From assembly GCA_036278715.1 (NCBI GenBank), contig DASUKN010000061.1, forward strand, positions 1-64,000: a DNA stretch of 64,000 nucleotides. The letters are read 5' to 3'. Below, in pieces: positions 43,805 through 52,673 of the stretch. Under the pieces are notes generated by a model. The model had not been told where the DNA came from and made no database searches. It saw only the letters and a program-made list of their open reading frames with translations. Positions within the stretch are counted from its first letter, which is position 1. Each line of letters begins with the position of its first letter. Position numbers and translations under genes: made by a program. This stretch comes from Udaeobacter sp025935755 (GTDB lineage: Bacteria > Verrucomicrobiota > Verrucomicrobiia > Chthoniobacterales > UBA10450).

Positions 43805-44176
43805 TCTAAGCAAAGGGAAACGATGGTGAACGACCTAACGAAATAGGCGGTCGGTACAGCTACGGGATGTCTCGACTGCGCTCGACATGACGCTGATGAG
43901 GGCATGTAGGAGCCCCTTGCATTACTCAGCCACGCCGCGCGGGAGCGCTTTTGGCGGAATGGCAAGGCGCTAGCGAGGAGCATGTCCTGTGAGGAGTAAG
44001 CAACGAAGCCAGACACTCGAAAGCGCCCTCGCCCTTCGGGTTGCGCCGCTTTTTCGCTTCTCCGGCGTTGCTCGTCGGTCATCCCACCATCGCGGCACAG
44101 GTCTGCATCCTCCTCGCGCTTTGCAGGAGCGAAAAATCGACAGCAACGCGGCATGACTGATTACTTCAAAAGGCTC
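43805..44176. other. Non-coding spacer between tamB and the TamA-like gene
   Basis: 372 bp with a complete open frame on the minus strand (43801-44154) that is Arg/Ser-rich and not protein-like. The segment 43910-44178 is bounded by TAGGAGCC (43913) and GGCTCCTA (44170), inverted repeats, and contains dense short inverted repeats such as AGCGCTTTTGGCG/CGAAAGCGCC. It may be a structured RNA or an inserted element; unassigned. A variant word (ACCTAACGA) is at 43833. Confidence 0.45.
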
Positions 44177-47100
44177 CTAGTGAAAACGAATTAGATATTT
44201 CAGCTTTCCTCGAAAATCGCCATGAACGCCCACGTCGCCGGTGAGAACGAGCTGGTCAGTGAGCTTGAACCGCACGGTTGCCTGCTGTTGGCCGGTGCGC
44301 GGATCAACTGTTCCCAAATCCAGGTCCAGGCGGTTGAAAACTGTGTTGCTATCGGTCGGTTCACCTTTTTTAACGATCTTGCGATACAGCTGTTGGATCA
44401 ACAGCATGGCCGCTCGTCCGGCGAGAACGTTTCCAGTCGAGAGTTCCTGTCGCGTGGCGCCGGTAGCGATCAATGAGATGATTTCCTCCTGTGGCAGAGG
44501 CGGTTCGCTGGTAAAAACGGCCTGCGGCGAGAGCAGAGTTCCGTAAACGTAAACCCGGACCGTGTAATCGCGGATCACCGATGTGCCGTGCAGATCGATC
44601 GTTGGATTGGTCGAATCGCTCGGACTGAAAGTCAGCGAGCCGCGTGTAACATCGAGACGGCTGAAAGGTAATGTCGCTTCGACCCCTTCCATCTGGACCA
44701 CACCCTGGAGACCGGGATGAAGGCCGGTGCCGATCAATTTCAAATCGGTTGTCGCTTCGCCAGTGGCGAGGTTTCCGCGAATCAGCACCGGATCCTTGGT
44801 TTTGATTGTGATATCAAACTTCCAACCGCGAAATGGCGGAGCCGGCAGAGAAAAAAACTCGGGCCGCTCGGCAGGCGGCTGCGGCGCTGGTCTGCCCGGC
44901 AGACCGATTGGGATAAGATCAATGTTCTTCAGAAACCGGCTGTTAGTCAGTGCGACATTGCCGCTGACCGTCGCCGCTGTGAAAGGTCCCGTTATTCTGA
45001 TATCGCCATCAGCGCGTGCCGTCAGTGTGTCGTTTCGCGCGACCAGAACGCTCTGCGCTCTCATTTCTAAATCGAGAACCGGTTCGGTGAGCTTAACGAA
45101 TGTAACTCGACCACTCATGGAAAACGGCCCACCAGCCAAATCGCCTGCAAACCGGTCGAGAGTGAGTGCATTGTCGCGGAAAGTGAACCGCACATTGAAA
45201 CCTCTCAGGGTAGGAAGAGTCGCGTTGGTAAAACGGGCGACGTTTACCGTCATGTCCCCCGCTCCACTTAAAACTGGATGACCAAATGTTCCGCCTACGT
45301 CAACGTCGAGTCCAAGGTCCCCGTCCAATTGCTGAAGATCCGGAACGAATTGACGAACAAAATTCACCGAGCTGCGCGGCAATCGAGCTTTGGCGGTAAT
45401 CGGTGTGTCGTCGGGAAATCCGCGGGTCTGGATGATTTTCGGCACGTCGAACGGCATGTTCGCGTTTATTTCCAACGGCTGAATCCGCGGCTGTTGCAGT
45501 TTGCCCATCACCGTCAGTTTGTTCTGTGCGGTCTGCGCGCTTAACTCGAATGTAGCCGGTTCCATTTTTTGCCACAGTTCGTTTCGTAAATCGCGCACCT
45601 GCACCTCGAGCCGCGTTTTCAAATCGCCAATTGTTCCGTCACCGTCGAGTCTCGCATTGACGACGCCGGTAATTGTCGATGGTATTCCGAGATCTTGAGC
45701 CAGCCTCTTAAGGTCCAGATTCTGGAATTGTACTATTGCCGATACTTTGCCCGACGAGGGAATCACTGCAGAATTCGTCCCGAGATTCCGCCATACGAAT
45801 GGAATTGAGATATAACCGTACGCGTAATTCGCACGTTGCTGCGACGCCGCGGGTTCTGCAGGCGCCGCGCTGCGAGCCGACCGCGGCGATCCAGGGGAAA
45901 CGATCTGGTTCAATTCAATCTTATCTATTTCCAGAGTGTCACCGTTTGTCCGGGCGATCGCATTGAAATCCATGTTGGACGTCGCGAAAAAAATGATCGG
46001 CACATCAAGACCTTCCGGCGAGTACGAGGCGTCGATGTTTGCCTGGAGCCCCTGCAAATTTCCGTAACGCGCTTTTTCAACAATGAGCTTCACGCTGCCG
46101 GAATTTTTCCAAGGCACGAGAGGCTGCCTGCCCGCCGTAGCTCTGGCGGAAGCGGGGGAAACCGTCACTCCCTGGCCGCTGCCTTCCCAATCCAATTTCA
46201 ACGAACCGGCCAGTTGACTCTGGTTGCCGAATGCGCGCAGGACTGGCTCGAAAACCGCCAGGTTCGACACGTTCGCGGACGCCTTGCCTTTGTAGTTCTG
46301 AGGAGGCTGCAAGTTCAATGTGCCCGTCGCGTTAACGTAATCGGTGTTGTTCAGAGTAGCGTTGCACTCGTCGACATGGATCACATTGTTCACGATTGAC
46401 GACTGGACGCTCAGCCGTTGCACAACCAAATCTCGCATTTTCAAATTCGAACCGGAGAGCGAAACCTGACCGTCGAGGGTTCCTTGTTTCCGCTCGAGGT
46501 GGCCCCTCATTTGCAACGGACCACTGACTTTGTTAGGAGAATTCGCCACCCAAAAATCGGCGACCTCCGGAGCATCCAACGTGATATCCAGTTGCAGTGG
46601 CTGCGACGAAGCATTTGCAATATTTTCCGGGAGCTGATAACGGCCGCGCACGCTCAGCTCATTTAGAGTGCGCCGCAGTGTGACTCCGTCGAACCCGATT
46701 ATGTCGTCGGTTCCATTCATCGAGCCATTCACGGAATCGATGATGTAATCGCGATAACGCATTCCGGTGAGGGTAAACTCCATTGCCGTGCGAAGATCCG
46801 TGAACCAGGGTCTTTTGGTATCGGCGCGCGCTACGTTTTTGGACGCGCGCAAAGTAGCGTTCAGGTTGTCGATAATCCCGTCGGAAAAGCCGATCCCGTC
46901 ACCTGTGATGCCAAGTGTTACCTGCACATTGGCATCAACGATGTCGATCTTGCCATCGAACTGAACCGAGCCTGTTAACCCAACCGGCACTCCCGCTGTC
47001 AGAATCTCCAGGTCGGGCGCTTTGCCGGTGATTCGTATGCTCGCAGGTGTGCGGCCAAAATCTTCGAACCTTTCCGGCAAATCAATCGTGCCGTTGAGAT

Positions 47101-48172
47101 GAAATTGGTTCTGATTCTGAACGATGTCGGCGGATTGTAACGTCGCTCTCCCTTGTCCCGCGGAAATCTCAATAACGCCCTTGTCGAAGTTGACCGCGGG
47201 CACATGCGCTTCAGTGGCTTGCAATGACATAGTGCCACTCCATGTGCGAGGCGAATCGATCACGCCTGCACCCACCAGAGTCAGCCGCTCGATATCGCCG
47301 GAAATATAATCGTCCGGTAGCAACAGGAATTTGTTCAGCGATTGGGCCGCAATTTTGTCCGCAGCCAGATTAATCTTCGCGTTCAGAGAGGAAGCGCTTT
47401 CTGTCAAATCAGCTGAGAGCAACAACTGGCCGCCGCCGATGACGCTGTTGAGCTCGATGGCGAGAGCTTTTGAATCGATCCGCGACGCGTCGATGTTCAA
47501 AAGCCGGATCTGTTCCCGGTCGTTCAGAGCCAGATCACGCACAATGATGTTCTTGTTCGTGTAAGAGGTCTGTCCGGAAAGGCTGGACCAGGCCTCGCCC
47601 GACGGCAGCTGCAGCTTTCCAATCCGCAGCTCACCCGGAGCACGCGGATTCAAATCAAGATCAGCGTGTTCAATGACAAAATCATTCGGACGCTGCCTAA
47701 CAATAAACGTCGCATCTACCAGTCGAATCCGGTCGGGAAACGCGTCAGGGAGAGTTTGTTTTTTCCTCGGACGTGGTTTAGGGGGCGGCGCTCGCGCCGG
47801 ATCGAGCACAACTTGCGCGCCGCGCAGCTCAACACTCTGCAGAAGATGCGCAACACCATGGCGGACCAATCCCAACAAGCTGTAGTCCACGTACAGATAA
47901 TCCACGTCGATGGACTCGATCGCTGAGGGCCTGGTCGCCACAGCGCGAAAATTTCGGACCGTCAAATTACTGAACGGATTGCCTGCGAGACGGAAATTTA
48001 CCTTCAGGTTTTCTTTGGTGGCGTAACGGACCACGAAGTGCCGGATTGTGCCCAACAAAATTGGGCGATGAAAAATGATCAGCAGCCCTACGCAAACTCC
48101 AAGGCCAATCAGCACCCGCCGTACCCAAACGCGCCGGTGACGCCGGCTTTTCGACTGATCGTCATCGGCCAC
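44177..48172 (-). CDS. tamB: TamB/AsmA-like translocation and assembly protein
   Basis: 1331 residues with a GTG start, the largest gene here. One N-terminal membrane anchor (about 18-38) is followed by ~1,000 residues of beta-taco/AsmA-like repeats and the C-terminal DUF490 domain (~1130-1320) with GVEATLPFSRLDVTRGSLTF, DLHGTSVIRDYTVRVYVYG and EPPLPQEEIISLIATG, the diagnostic end of TamB. TamB-type proteins bridge the periplasm and pass phospholipids to the outer membrane with TamA. Two odd stretches look inserted: VSPASARATAGRQPLVPW, coded by the palindromic 46131-46156, and SPGSPRSARSAAPAEPAASQ near 45850-45900. The TamA-like gene follows on the same strand. Confidence 0.88.
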   Translation of the reverse strand: MADDDQSKSRRHRRVWVRRVLIGLGVCVGLLIIFHRPILLGTIRHFVVRYATKENLKVNFRLAGNPFSNLTVRNFRAVATRPSAIESIDVDYLYVDYSLLGLVRHGVAHLLQSVELRGAQVVLDPARAPPPKPRPRKKQTLPDAFPDRIRLVDATFIVRQRPNDFVIEHADLDLNPRAPGELRIGKLQLPSGEAWSSLSGQTSYTNKNIIVRDLALNDREQIRLLNIDASRIDSKALAIELNSVIGGGQLLLSADLTESASSLNAKINLAADKIAAQSLNKFLLLPDDYISGDIERLTLVGAGVIDSPRTWSGTMSLQATEAHVPAVNFDKGVIEISAGQGRATLQSADIVQNQNQFHLNGTIDLPERFEDFGRTPASIRITGKAPDLEILTAGVPVGLTGSVQFDGKIDIVDANVQVTLGITGDGIGFSDGIIDNLNATLRASKNVARADTKRPWFTDLRTAMEFTLTGMRYRDYIIDSVNGSMNGTDDIIGFDGVTLRRTLNELSVRGRYQLPENIANASSQPLQLDITLDAPEVADFWVANSPNKVSGPLQMRGHLERKQGTLDGQVSLSGSNLKMRDLVVQRLSVQSSIVNNVIHVDECNATLNNTDYVNATGTLNLQPPQNYKGKASANVSNLAVFEPVLRAFGNQSQLAGSLKLDWEGSGQGVTVSPASARATAGRQPLVPWKNSGSVKLIVEKARYGNLQGLQANIDASYSPEGLDVPIIFFATSNMDFNAIARTNGDTLEIDKIELNQIVSPGSPRSARSAAPAEPAASQQRANYAYGYISIPFVWRNLGTNSAVIPSSGKVSAIVQFQNLDLKRLAQDLGIPSTITGVVNARLDGDGTIGDLKTRLEVQVRDLRNELWQKMEPATFELSAQTAQNKLTVMGKLQQPRIQPLEINANMPFDVPKIIQTRGFPDDTPITAKARLPRSSVNFVRQFVPDLQQLDGDLGLDVDVGGTFGHPVLSGAGDMTVNVARFTNATLPTLRGFNVRFTFRDNALTLDRFAGDLAGGPFSMSGRVTFVKLTEPVLDLEMRAQSVLVARNDTLTARADGDIRITGPFTAATVSGNVALTNSRFLKNIDLIPIGLPGRPAPQPPAERPEFFSLPAPPFRGWKFDITIKTKDPVLIRGNLATGEATTDLKLIGTGLHPGLQGVVQMEGVEATLPFSRLDVTRGSLTFSPSDSTNPTIDLHGTSVIRDYTVRVYVYGTLLSPQAVFTSEPPLPQEEIISLIATGATRQELSTGNVLAGRAAMLLIQQLYRKIVKKGEPTDSNTVFNRLDLDLGTVDPRTGQQQATVRFKLTDQLVLTGDVGVHGDFRGKLKYLIRFH
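46131..46156. repeat. Small palindromic insertion inside tamB
   Basis: Imperfect palindrome with ends CCCGCC and GGCGGAAGCGGG; its minus-strand translation gives the ASARATAGRQ stretch. It resembles short extragenic palindromes, hence proposed as inserted DNA that kept the frame. Confidence 0.4.
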
Positions 48173-48296
48173 AGACGGATTCTATTGCCCCTGCGCCTCG
48201 GAGGAAAGAGCAAATGGACATGGCCACTGCCTGGACGGACACTCCGCCGTTGCGCAGCGGGGCCTCTCGCGTAAACCTTTCGCTCATTGTTTGTGG

Positions 48297-48318
48297 GGCG
48301 TCCGCCGCGGCGGACGCC
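48297..48318. repeat. Perfect 22-bp palindrome
   Basis: Arms GGCGTCCGCC and GGCGGACGCC around GC, lying 26 bp before the start of the anti-sigma-like gene and 125 bp from the divergent tamB start. Could be an operator or a REP unit; no other copy seen. Confidence 0.7.
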
Positions 48319-48343
48319 ACCCTAAAGGCTAGTATTCGCGAAC

Positions 48344-49033
48344 ATGAACCCTGATAAGCTTTTTGATTATCTCGACGGTCGTTTGTCACCGAAACAACGT
48401 GCCGAGCTGGAAGAGCGATTGATGTCGGACAAGCAATTGCAACGCGAATTCGCCGTGGCCCGACAGATTCACGCCGGAATGCGCGGCGATTCTCAGGAAG
48501 TTGTGTTAGCCGCGGACCCCGACGTTTCACCGCCGGTCCGCAGCATGGCAATCCGAATAGGCGTCGCATTTATGGTGCTGATGTTTGTAAACGTCGGCAT
48601 TGGCCTTTATTTCATTTTCTGGCACCAAAGCAAAAACCCGAACCGCCCATTGCTGGAAGCCCAGATGAGGGCACAGATCGCGAAATCACTCGAGCGCGCA
48701 GCGACGCTCACGCCCTCGCCGAACGCGTTGGGGGTAGCCGAAATCACAATTGCGGCCGCTCCCGGACAACTCGACGCTGTTGCGGATAAGACTGTTTCGC
48801 TTGTTTCCCAGCTCGGAGGATCTGCCACGAAAGGAGTTCCCGACGGGGGCCGCGTAACCGTTCTGGTCGATCTCCCCTCAAACCGGGAATCGGAATTTCG
48901 CACTGCGCTAGTATCCATCCAGGGAGGCGGAGCACCGGAGTCCCCCGCTCCAGCCATATCGTCGGAACCGGGGTGGCCGACCCCGCCTACCGGTGAGAAA
49001 AAGAGCTTTATTGTGCAGGTCGTCGAAAAGTAG
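48344..49033 (+). CDS. Anti-sigma-factor-like membrane protein
   Basis: 229 residues. The N-terminal ~50 residues (MNPDKLFDYLDGRLSPKQRA, then ELEERLMSDKQLQREFA) have the helical pattern of anti-sigma cytoplasmic domains (as in RsgI/zinc-less anti-sigma proteins). One membrane helix follows at about 69-92 (IRIGVAFMVLMFVNVGIGLYFIF). The periplasmic part has a DUF4349-like or FecR-unlike fold (AEITIAAAPGQLDAVADKTVSLVSQLGG). No sigma-factor gene is adjacent, so the assignment rests on architecture only. Near the C-terminus a Pro/Gly-rich stretch (GAPESPAPAISSEPGWPTPP) may be inserted repeat DNA. Its last ~13 codons are repeated in the 155-bp array downstream. Confidence 0.55.
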   Translation: MNPDKLFDYLDGRLSPKQRAELEERLMSDKQLQREFAVARQIHAGMRGDSQEVVLAADPDVSPPVRSMAIRIGVAFMVLMFVNVGIGLYFIFWHQSKNPNRPLLEAQMRAQIAKSLERAATLTPSPNALGVAEITIAAAPGQLDAVADKTVSLVSQLGGSATKGVPDGGRVTVLVDLPSNRESEFRTALVSIQGGGAPESPAPAISSEPGWPTPPTGEKKSFIVQVVEK

Positions 49034-49430
49034 CGCATGCGTCTCGTTTGCGATCTTTTGCCCACGCAAACCAGAGGCTCGCGCTACATTCATTCAATGA
49101 TTGCAGGGACATTTGATTTGCCGGCAGAGATCCGACGCCCAACGAAGATGATCACAAGAGCTTTGTGGTACAGATCGTCGAAAAGTAGCGCATGCGTCTC
49201 GCTTGCGATCTTTGCCCACGCAAGCCAGAGGCTCGCGCTACATTCATTCAATAATTGCAGGGACATTTGCGTTGCCGGCAGAGAACCGACGCCCAACGAA
49301 GATGATAACAACAGCTCTCTGGTATAGCTCGTCGAGACAACAGCGCGTGCCTCTGCCTGACGATCTTTGCCCACGCAAGCCAGAGGCTCGCGCTACATTC
49401 ATTCAATGATTGCGGTAACGTTTGCTTTGC
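49020..49430 (+). repeat. Tandem array, 155-bp period, about 2.6 copies
   Basis: Equivalent points fall at 49032, 49187 and 49342. Each unit holds the end of the upstream gene (the FIVQVVEK codons and TAG), a REP-like hairpin (GTAGCGCATGCG .. CTCGCGCTAC) and the start of the downstream gene (ATGATTGCAGGGACATTTG..TTGCCGGC). Third unit is the most diverged at its left end. The array fills the whole space between the two genes. Confidence 0.88.
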
Positions 49431-50110
49431 CGGCGGAGAGCTCGGAATTTTTGCGTCGGCTCGGAAACAGATCTCGCGCTGATCGCAACGGCCTTCGCAT
49501 CGTCCACGGCACGATTGAGCATCGATCAATCAAGGTCCTTCACACCGGTGTCGGTGAAAACAGCTGCAGGGAACGCATCGAAAAATTCCTCGAAAATCAG
49601 CAGTTCGATTTGTTAATCAGCGCCGGGTTCGCAGGGTCACTGAACCGTGAGCTGCAGGTCAACGACCTTTTCGTTGCGAAAAACTTTTCGACACTCAACG
49701 GGAAACAGGCGCAGTCATCGCTTTCAAACGTCTCTATTTATGCAGCCAACATGTTGACGGTGCCTGCGTTGATCGATTCCAGCGAGGAACGAGAACGAGT
49801 AGCGCGCGATTCGGGAGCCTCGGCCATCGACATGGAAACAGAATTCATCGCTGCCGCCTGCGCGATCCGCGGCATTCCACTTCTCCCATTGCGCGTCATT
49901 ACAGACACGCCAACGCAACCATTCCCTGCTCCACCGGAGGTGTTATTCGATGTCCAGCAACAGCGAACCAACATTGGCGCGCTCGCCAAGTTTCTCCTCA
50001 CAAATCCGAAGCGCATTCCAGGTCTATTTCAGTTCGCACAAAGAATTACGCGTGCGCGAAGAATCCTAACAAATGCGCTGGTTGAAATTGCGCGGACGAT
50101 CGAACTGTAG
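49406..50110 (+). CDS. Nucleoside phosphorylase / MTA-SAH nucleosidase-like protein
   Basis: 234 residues of the PNP/UDP phosphorylase fold. MIAVTFALPAESSEFLRRL (start), VLHTGVGENSCRERIEKFLE, LLISAGFAGSLNRELQVNDLFVA and AIDMETEFIAAACAIRGIPLLPLRVITDT, the last containing the ribose-binding M-E-T. Such enzymes cleave nucleosides or adenosine derivatives; a related group is linked to hopanoid synthesis. The start is the ATG at 49406, confirmed by the two upstream duplicate starts in the tandem array which begin the same way. The longer frame from 49367 reads through the repeat hairpin and is rejected. Confidence 0.78.
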   Translation: MIAVTFALPAESSEFLRRLGNRSRADRNGLRIVHGTIEHRSIKVLHTGVGENSCRERIEKFLENQQFDLLISAGFAGSLNRELQVNDLFVAKNFSTLNGKQAQSSLSNVSIYAANMLTVPALIDSSEERERVARDSGASAIDMETEFIAAACAIRGIPLLPLRVITDTPTQPFPAPPEVLFDVQQQRTNIGALAKFLLTNPKRIPGLFQFAQRITRARRILTNALVEIARTIEL

Positions 50111-50123
50111 CCGCACATCAGTT

Positions 50124-50282
50124 CTCAGTAACCCCGCCGCTTTAGCGCGGCGCAGCGAAAAGCGAACCGACACAAGTAGCCGTTTCAACGGCTTACCACA
50201 TTGCGAACGAACCGACAGAAGCCGTTCAAACGGCTATCGACTGGTCGCGACAGGTCACCGGCCTAAAGGCGGGCGTTAATCA
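50124..50282. repeat. ~150-bp multi-arm palindromic element, copy C (divergent)
   Basis: Begins CTCAGTAACCCCGC and ends GGCGGGCGTTAAT; inner pair AGCCGTTTCAACGGCT and AGCCGTTCAAACGGCT. Lies 13 bp past the phosphorylase stop. Same plan as copies A and B but with different inner sequence. Confidence 0.7.
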
Positions 50283-50308
50283 AAAGCAAACTGCCAGATG
50301 ATGCACGG

Positions 50309-51280
50309 TTACGCAGCCGGTTCGATGTGCACCAGCACGTCTGCGACGCGGGAGTTGCTTTCCTGGATCGCGCTTTTCACGCGATGAGCGATCTCGTGCC
50401 CTTCGTGGACGGAAATATTTCCGTCGACGCCGACATGCAGATCGACGTAGTAATCCAAGCCCATTTTTCGTGCGTGGCATTTTTCCACTTCCACCACACC
50501 AGGCACTGAGCAGGCAACGGCGCGAATGGATCCAACGAATTTGCCAGCCGGCGCTGTGTCCATGATTTCATGAAACGCCGGCAGCGCCAAACGAACACCG
50601 TTCGCGGCGATTACCGCACAGGCAAACAATGCTGCCCAATCGTCGGCGCTCTGCCATCGTTCGCCGCCAAGAAGGGCAAGTGAAATGCCAATGAACGCAG
50701 CCGCAGAAGTAAGCGCATCGCTGCGATGGTGCCACGCATCGGTTTGAACCGCTGTGCTCTCAAGATCCCGTCCGATACGATTCACATACCGGAACAGAAA
50801 CTCCTTGATCGCAATGACCACGACAAGAACGGCGAGCGTGAATGGCGCCGGTCCGTGATGCGGGGTCAGGATTTCCCGGACACTTTCGATCGCGAGACCG
50901 ACCGCGGCTGCCAACACGCAGATCGCCACCACCAGCGCAGCAATCGGCTCCGCTTTCCCGTGACCGTATGGATGCGTTCTATCTGGAGGTCGCGCCGCTA
51001 CGGTCAACCCGCCCCAGATGACTAACGAGCCGGCCACGTCGAGGGCCGACTCCATTCCATCAGCAATGAGTACATAAGCGTGACCAACAACACCTGCGAC
51101 GATTTTAACCGACGCAAGCACCACGTTTATGACCAGCCCGAGCAGCGCGACACGCGCGCCGGTTCGCGATATCGCCGACGCCGTTCGATTCTCAACTGTG
51201 CGGGTTTGCCCGCCTCCTGCGCCATGCGTAGCATTGCCAGAAGACAGATTCTCATCAGACCCATCAGCTTGCGGGGGCAT
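50309..51280 (-). CDS. Cation diffusion facilitator (CDF) transporter
   Basis: 323 residues. Six membrane helices with the CDF metal sites: LIADGMESALDVAGS (helix 2, two Asp), HPYGHGKAEPIAAL (cytoplasmic loop after helix 3) and QTDAWHHRSDALTSAAAF (helix 5, His/Asp), then a C-terminal cytoplasmic domain (VPGVVEVEKCHARKMGLDYYVDLHVGVDGNISVHEGHEIA). CDFs export Zn, Fe, Mn or Co in exchange for protons; the metal cannot be told. An ATG at 51280 follows a possible TTG at 51283. The divergent reductase gene starts at 51283, so their start codons are nearly touching and promoters must lie inside the neighbouring reading frames. Confidence 0.9.
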   Translation of the reverse strand: MPPQADGSDENLSSGNATHGAGGGQTRTVENRTASAISRTGARVALLGLVINVVLASVKIVAGVVGHAYVLIADGMESALDVAGSLVIWGGLTVAARPPDRTHPYGHGKAEPIAALVVAICVLAAAVGLAIESVREILTPHHGPAPFTLAVLVVVIAIKEFLFRYVNRIGRDLESTAVQTDAWHHRSDALTSAAAFIGISLALLGGERWQSADDWAALFACAVIAANGVRLALPAFHEIMDTAPAGKFVGSIRAVACSVPGVVEVEKCHARKMGLDYYVDLHVGVDGNISVHEGHEIAHRVKSAIQESNSRVADVLVHIEPAA

Positions 51281-51282
51281 CA

Positions 51283-52278
51283 ATGAACAAAACTATAAAC
51301 GCAGCCGTTTACGAAAAACATGGAAATCCCGCGGACGTCCTGCGTGTCGAAACGAGCCAATGGCCTACTCCGGCTCCAGATGAAGCGGTGGTAAAGATGC
51401 TCGCAGCGCCGATTAATCCCGCTGACTTGAATCAGATCGAGGGAAAATATCCGGTGCGCCCGGAGCTGCCTGCGACACCGGGATTCGAAGGAGCGGGCAC
51501 CGTCGTTGAATTAGGCACGGGCGTAAAAGGCCTAACGAGCGCCGCGCTGGTGATCCTGCCGCACAACGTCGGCACATGGCGTGACGCCCTGGCAGTGAAA
51601 GCCCGGGACCTGGTCGTTGTGCCTAACGGAATCGAGCCCGTCGAGGCGGCGATGTTGAAAATCAATCCGCTGACCGCGTGGCGGTTGCTTCATGATTACG
51701 TCGAGTTGCAGAAAGGCGATTGGCTGATTCAAAACGCCGCGAACTCCGCTGCCGGTCGCGACGTTATTCAAATCGCGCACGAGCTCGGTTACAAGACCGT
51801 GAACGTTGTTCGGCGGCCCGAATTAATCGATGAATTGCGCGCAGAAGGCGGCGACATCGTGCTGGTCGATAACGACAATCTTCGCGACCAAGTGAAGAGC
51901 GCGACTAACGGCGCACCGATTCGTTTAGGTTTGAATTCCGTCGGCGGCGACAGTGCGTTGCGTCTTGCAAATTGTCTCGCGCCGGGCGGAACGCTCGTGA
52001 GCTTTGGCGCGATGAGCTTGCAACCGCTGAAGATTCCGACTGGCCTTCTGATTTTCAAAGACCTGCGGTTCCGCGGTATCTGGATCAACAAATGGTACGA
52101 CAACGCCACCGCATCTGAACGCATGGATACGTTTCAACCTCTTTTCGATATGGTCAGGCGCGGTCTGCTCAAGACAAAGGTCGAAAAACCTTATCCCCTT
52201 GGCGAAGTCAAAGCCGCAGTAGCACACGCCGCGCAAGGCAAACGCAGCGGCAAAATCATTTTTAAATTCGAGCAGTAA
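51283..52278 (+). CDS. MECR/ETR1-like NADPH-dependent enoyl reductase (MDR superfamily)
   Basis: 331 residues of the zinc-free medium-chain reductases. INPADLNQIEGKYPVRPELPATPGFEGAG is the trademark of the 2-enoyl thioester reductase branch; LKINPLTAWRLL and the nucleotide-binding NAANSAAGRDVIQIAHELG follow. This branch reduces trans-2-enoyl thioesters or quinones. Two copies of the dispersed word lie within 100 bp of each other (51530, 51621), coding GLTS and PNG. Divergent from the CDF gene with almost no gap. Substrate not determinable. Confidence 0.85.
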   Translation: MNKTINAAVYEKHGNPADVLRVETSQWPTPAPDEAVVKMLAAPINPADLNQIEGKYPVRPELPATPGFEGAGTVVELGTGVKGLTSAALVILPHNVGTWRDALAVKARDLVVVPNGIEPVEAAMLKINPLTAWRLLHDYVELQKGDWLIQNAANSAAGRDVIQIAHELGYKTVNVVRRPELIDELRAEGGDIVLVDNDNLRDQVKSATNGAPIRLGLNSVGGDSALRLANCLAPGGTLVSFGAMSLQPLKIPTGLLIFKDLRFRGIWINKWYDNATASERMDTFQPLFDMVRRGLLKTKVEKPYPLGEVKAAVAHAAQGKRSGKIIFKFEQ

Positions 52279-52673
52279 CGCGAGCCTCTGGTTTGCACTT
52301 CAAGCGGGACGCACGCGCTACATGTTGTCAAAGCTTCGGTTCAGAACCCGCACAAGACAACGCAGCGGCGAAGTTATTCTTGAGTAAGTCCGTAATGGCA
52401 GCGTGCCGCTTCCGTGAGCTCTCATTAACACCTCGCTTCAGCGAGGTGCCTTCCGGCACTAATCCGTGGGAGAACCGCTTCAGTGGTTTATCCCGACCGG
52501 GAAACGAAACCGCCAAAGCGGTTCGGAATCGTTGTTCGTCGCTGACCACCCCGCTGAAGCAGGGTGTTAATGAGAGCGTCAGAGCGTGAGACTGCTGCTG
52601 CCTCACCAGAGTCTCCAGTTACCGTCCCGATTTTCGAATTTGCGGCGGTGGCAATAGGTAGGTAGCATCAGCA
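52279..52673. other. Repeat-filled spacer
   Basis: Holds a partial REP-like unit at ~52280-52321 (GCGAGCCTCTGG .. GGGACGCACGCGCTAC), then copy B of the multi-arm element, then ~100 bp containing the promoter region of the TPR gene. No gene. Confidence 0.6.
52421..52574. repeat. ~150-bp multi-arm palindromic element, copy B
   Basis: Outer ends CTCATTAACACC and GGTGTTAATGAG are identical to copy A; inner pair GAACCGCTTCAGTGGTTT and AAACCGCCAAAGCGGTTC, plus TCGCTTCAGCGAGG near the left end. About 140 bp after the reductase stop. Confidence 0.85.

Noticed and set aside
49020..49430. CRISPR-like or minisatellite coding repeat
   Set aside because: Three 155-bp copies spanning a gene junction, no spacers; open frames inside are decoy starts, not a repeat protein.
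52293..52589. 98-codon frame reading SLTPRFSEV..
   Set aside because: Translation of the multi-arm repeat; same peptide flavour arises from copy A, so it reflects the DNA repeat.
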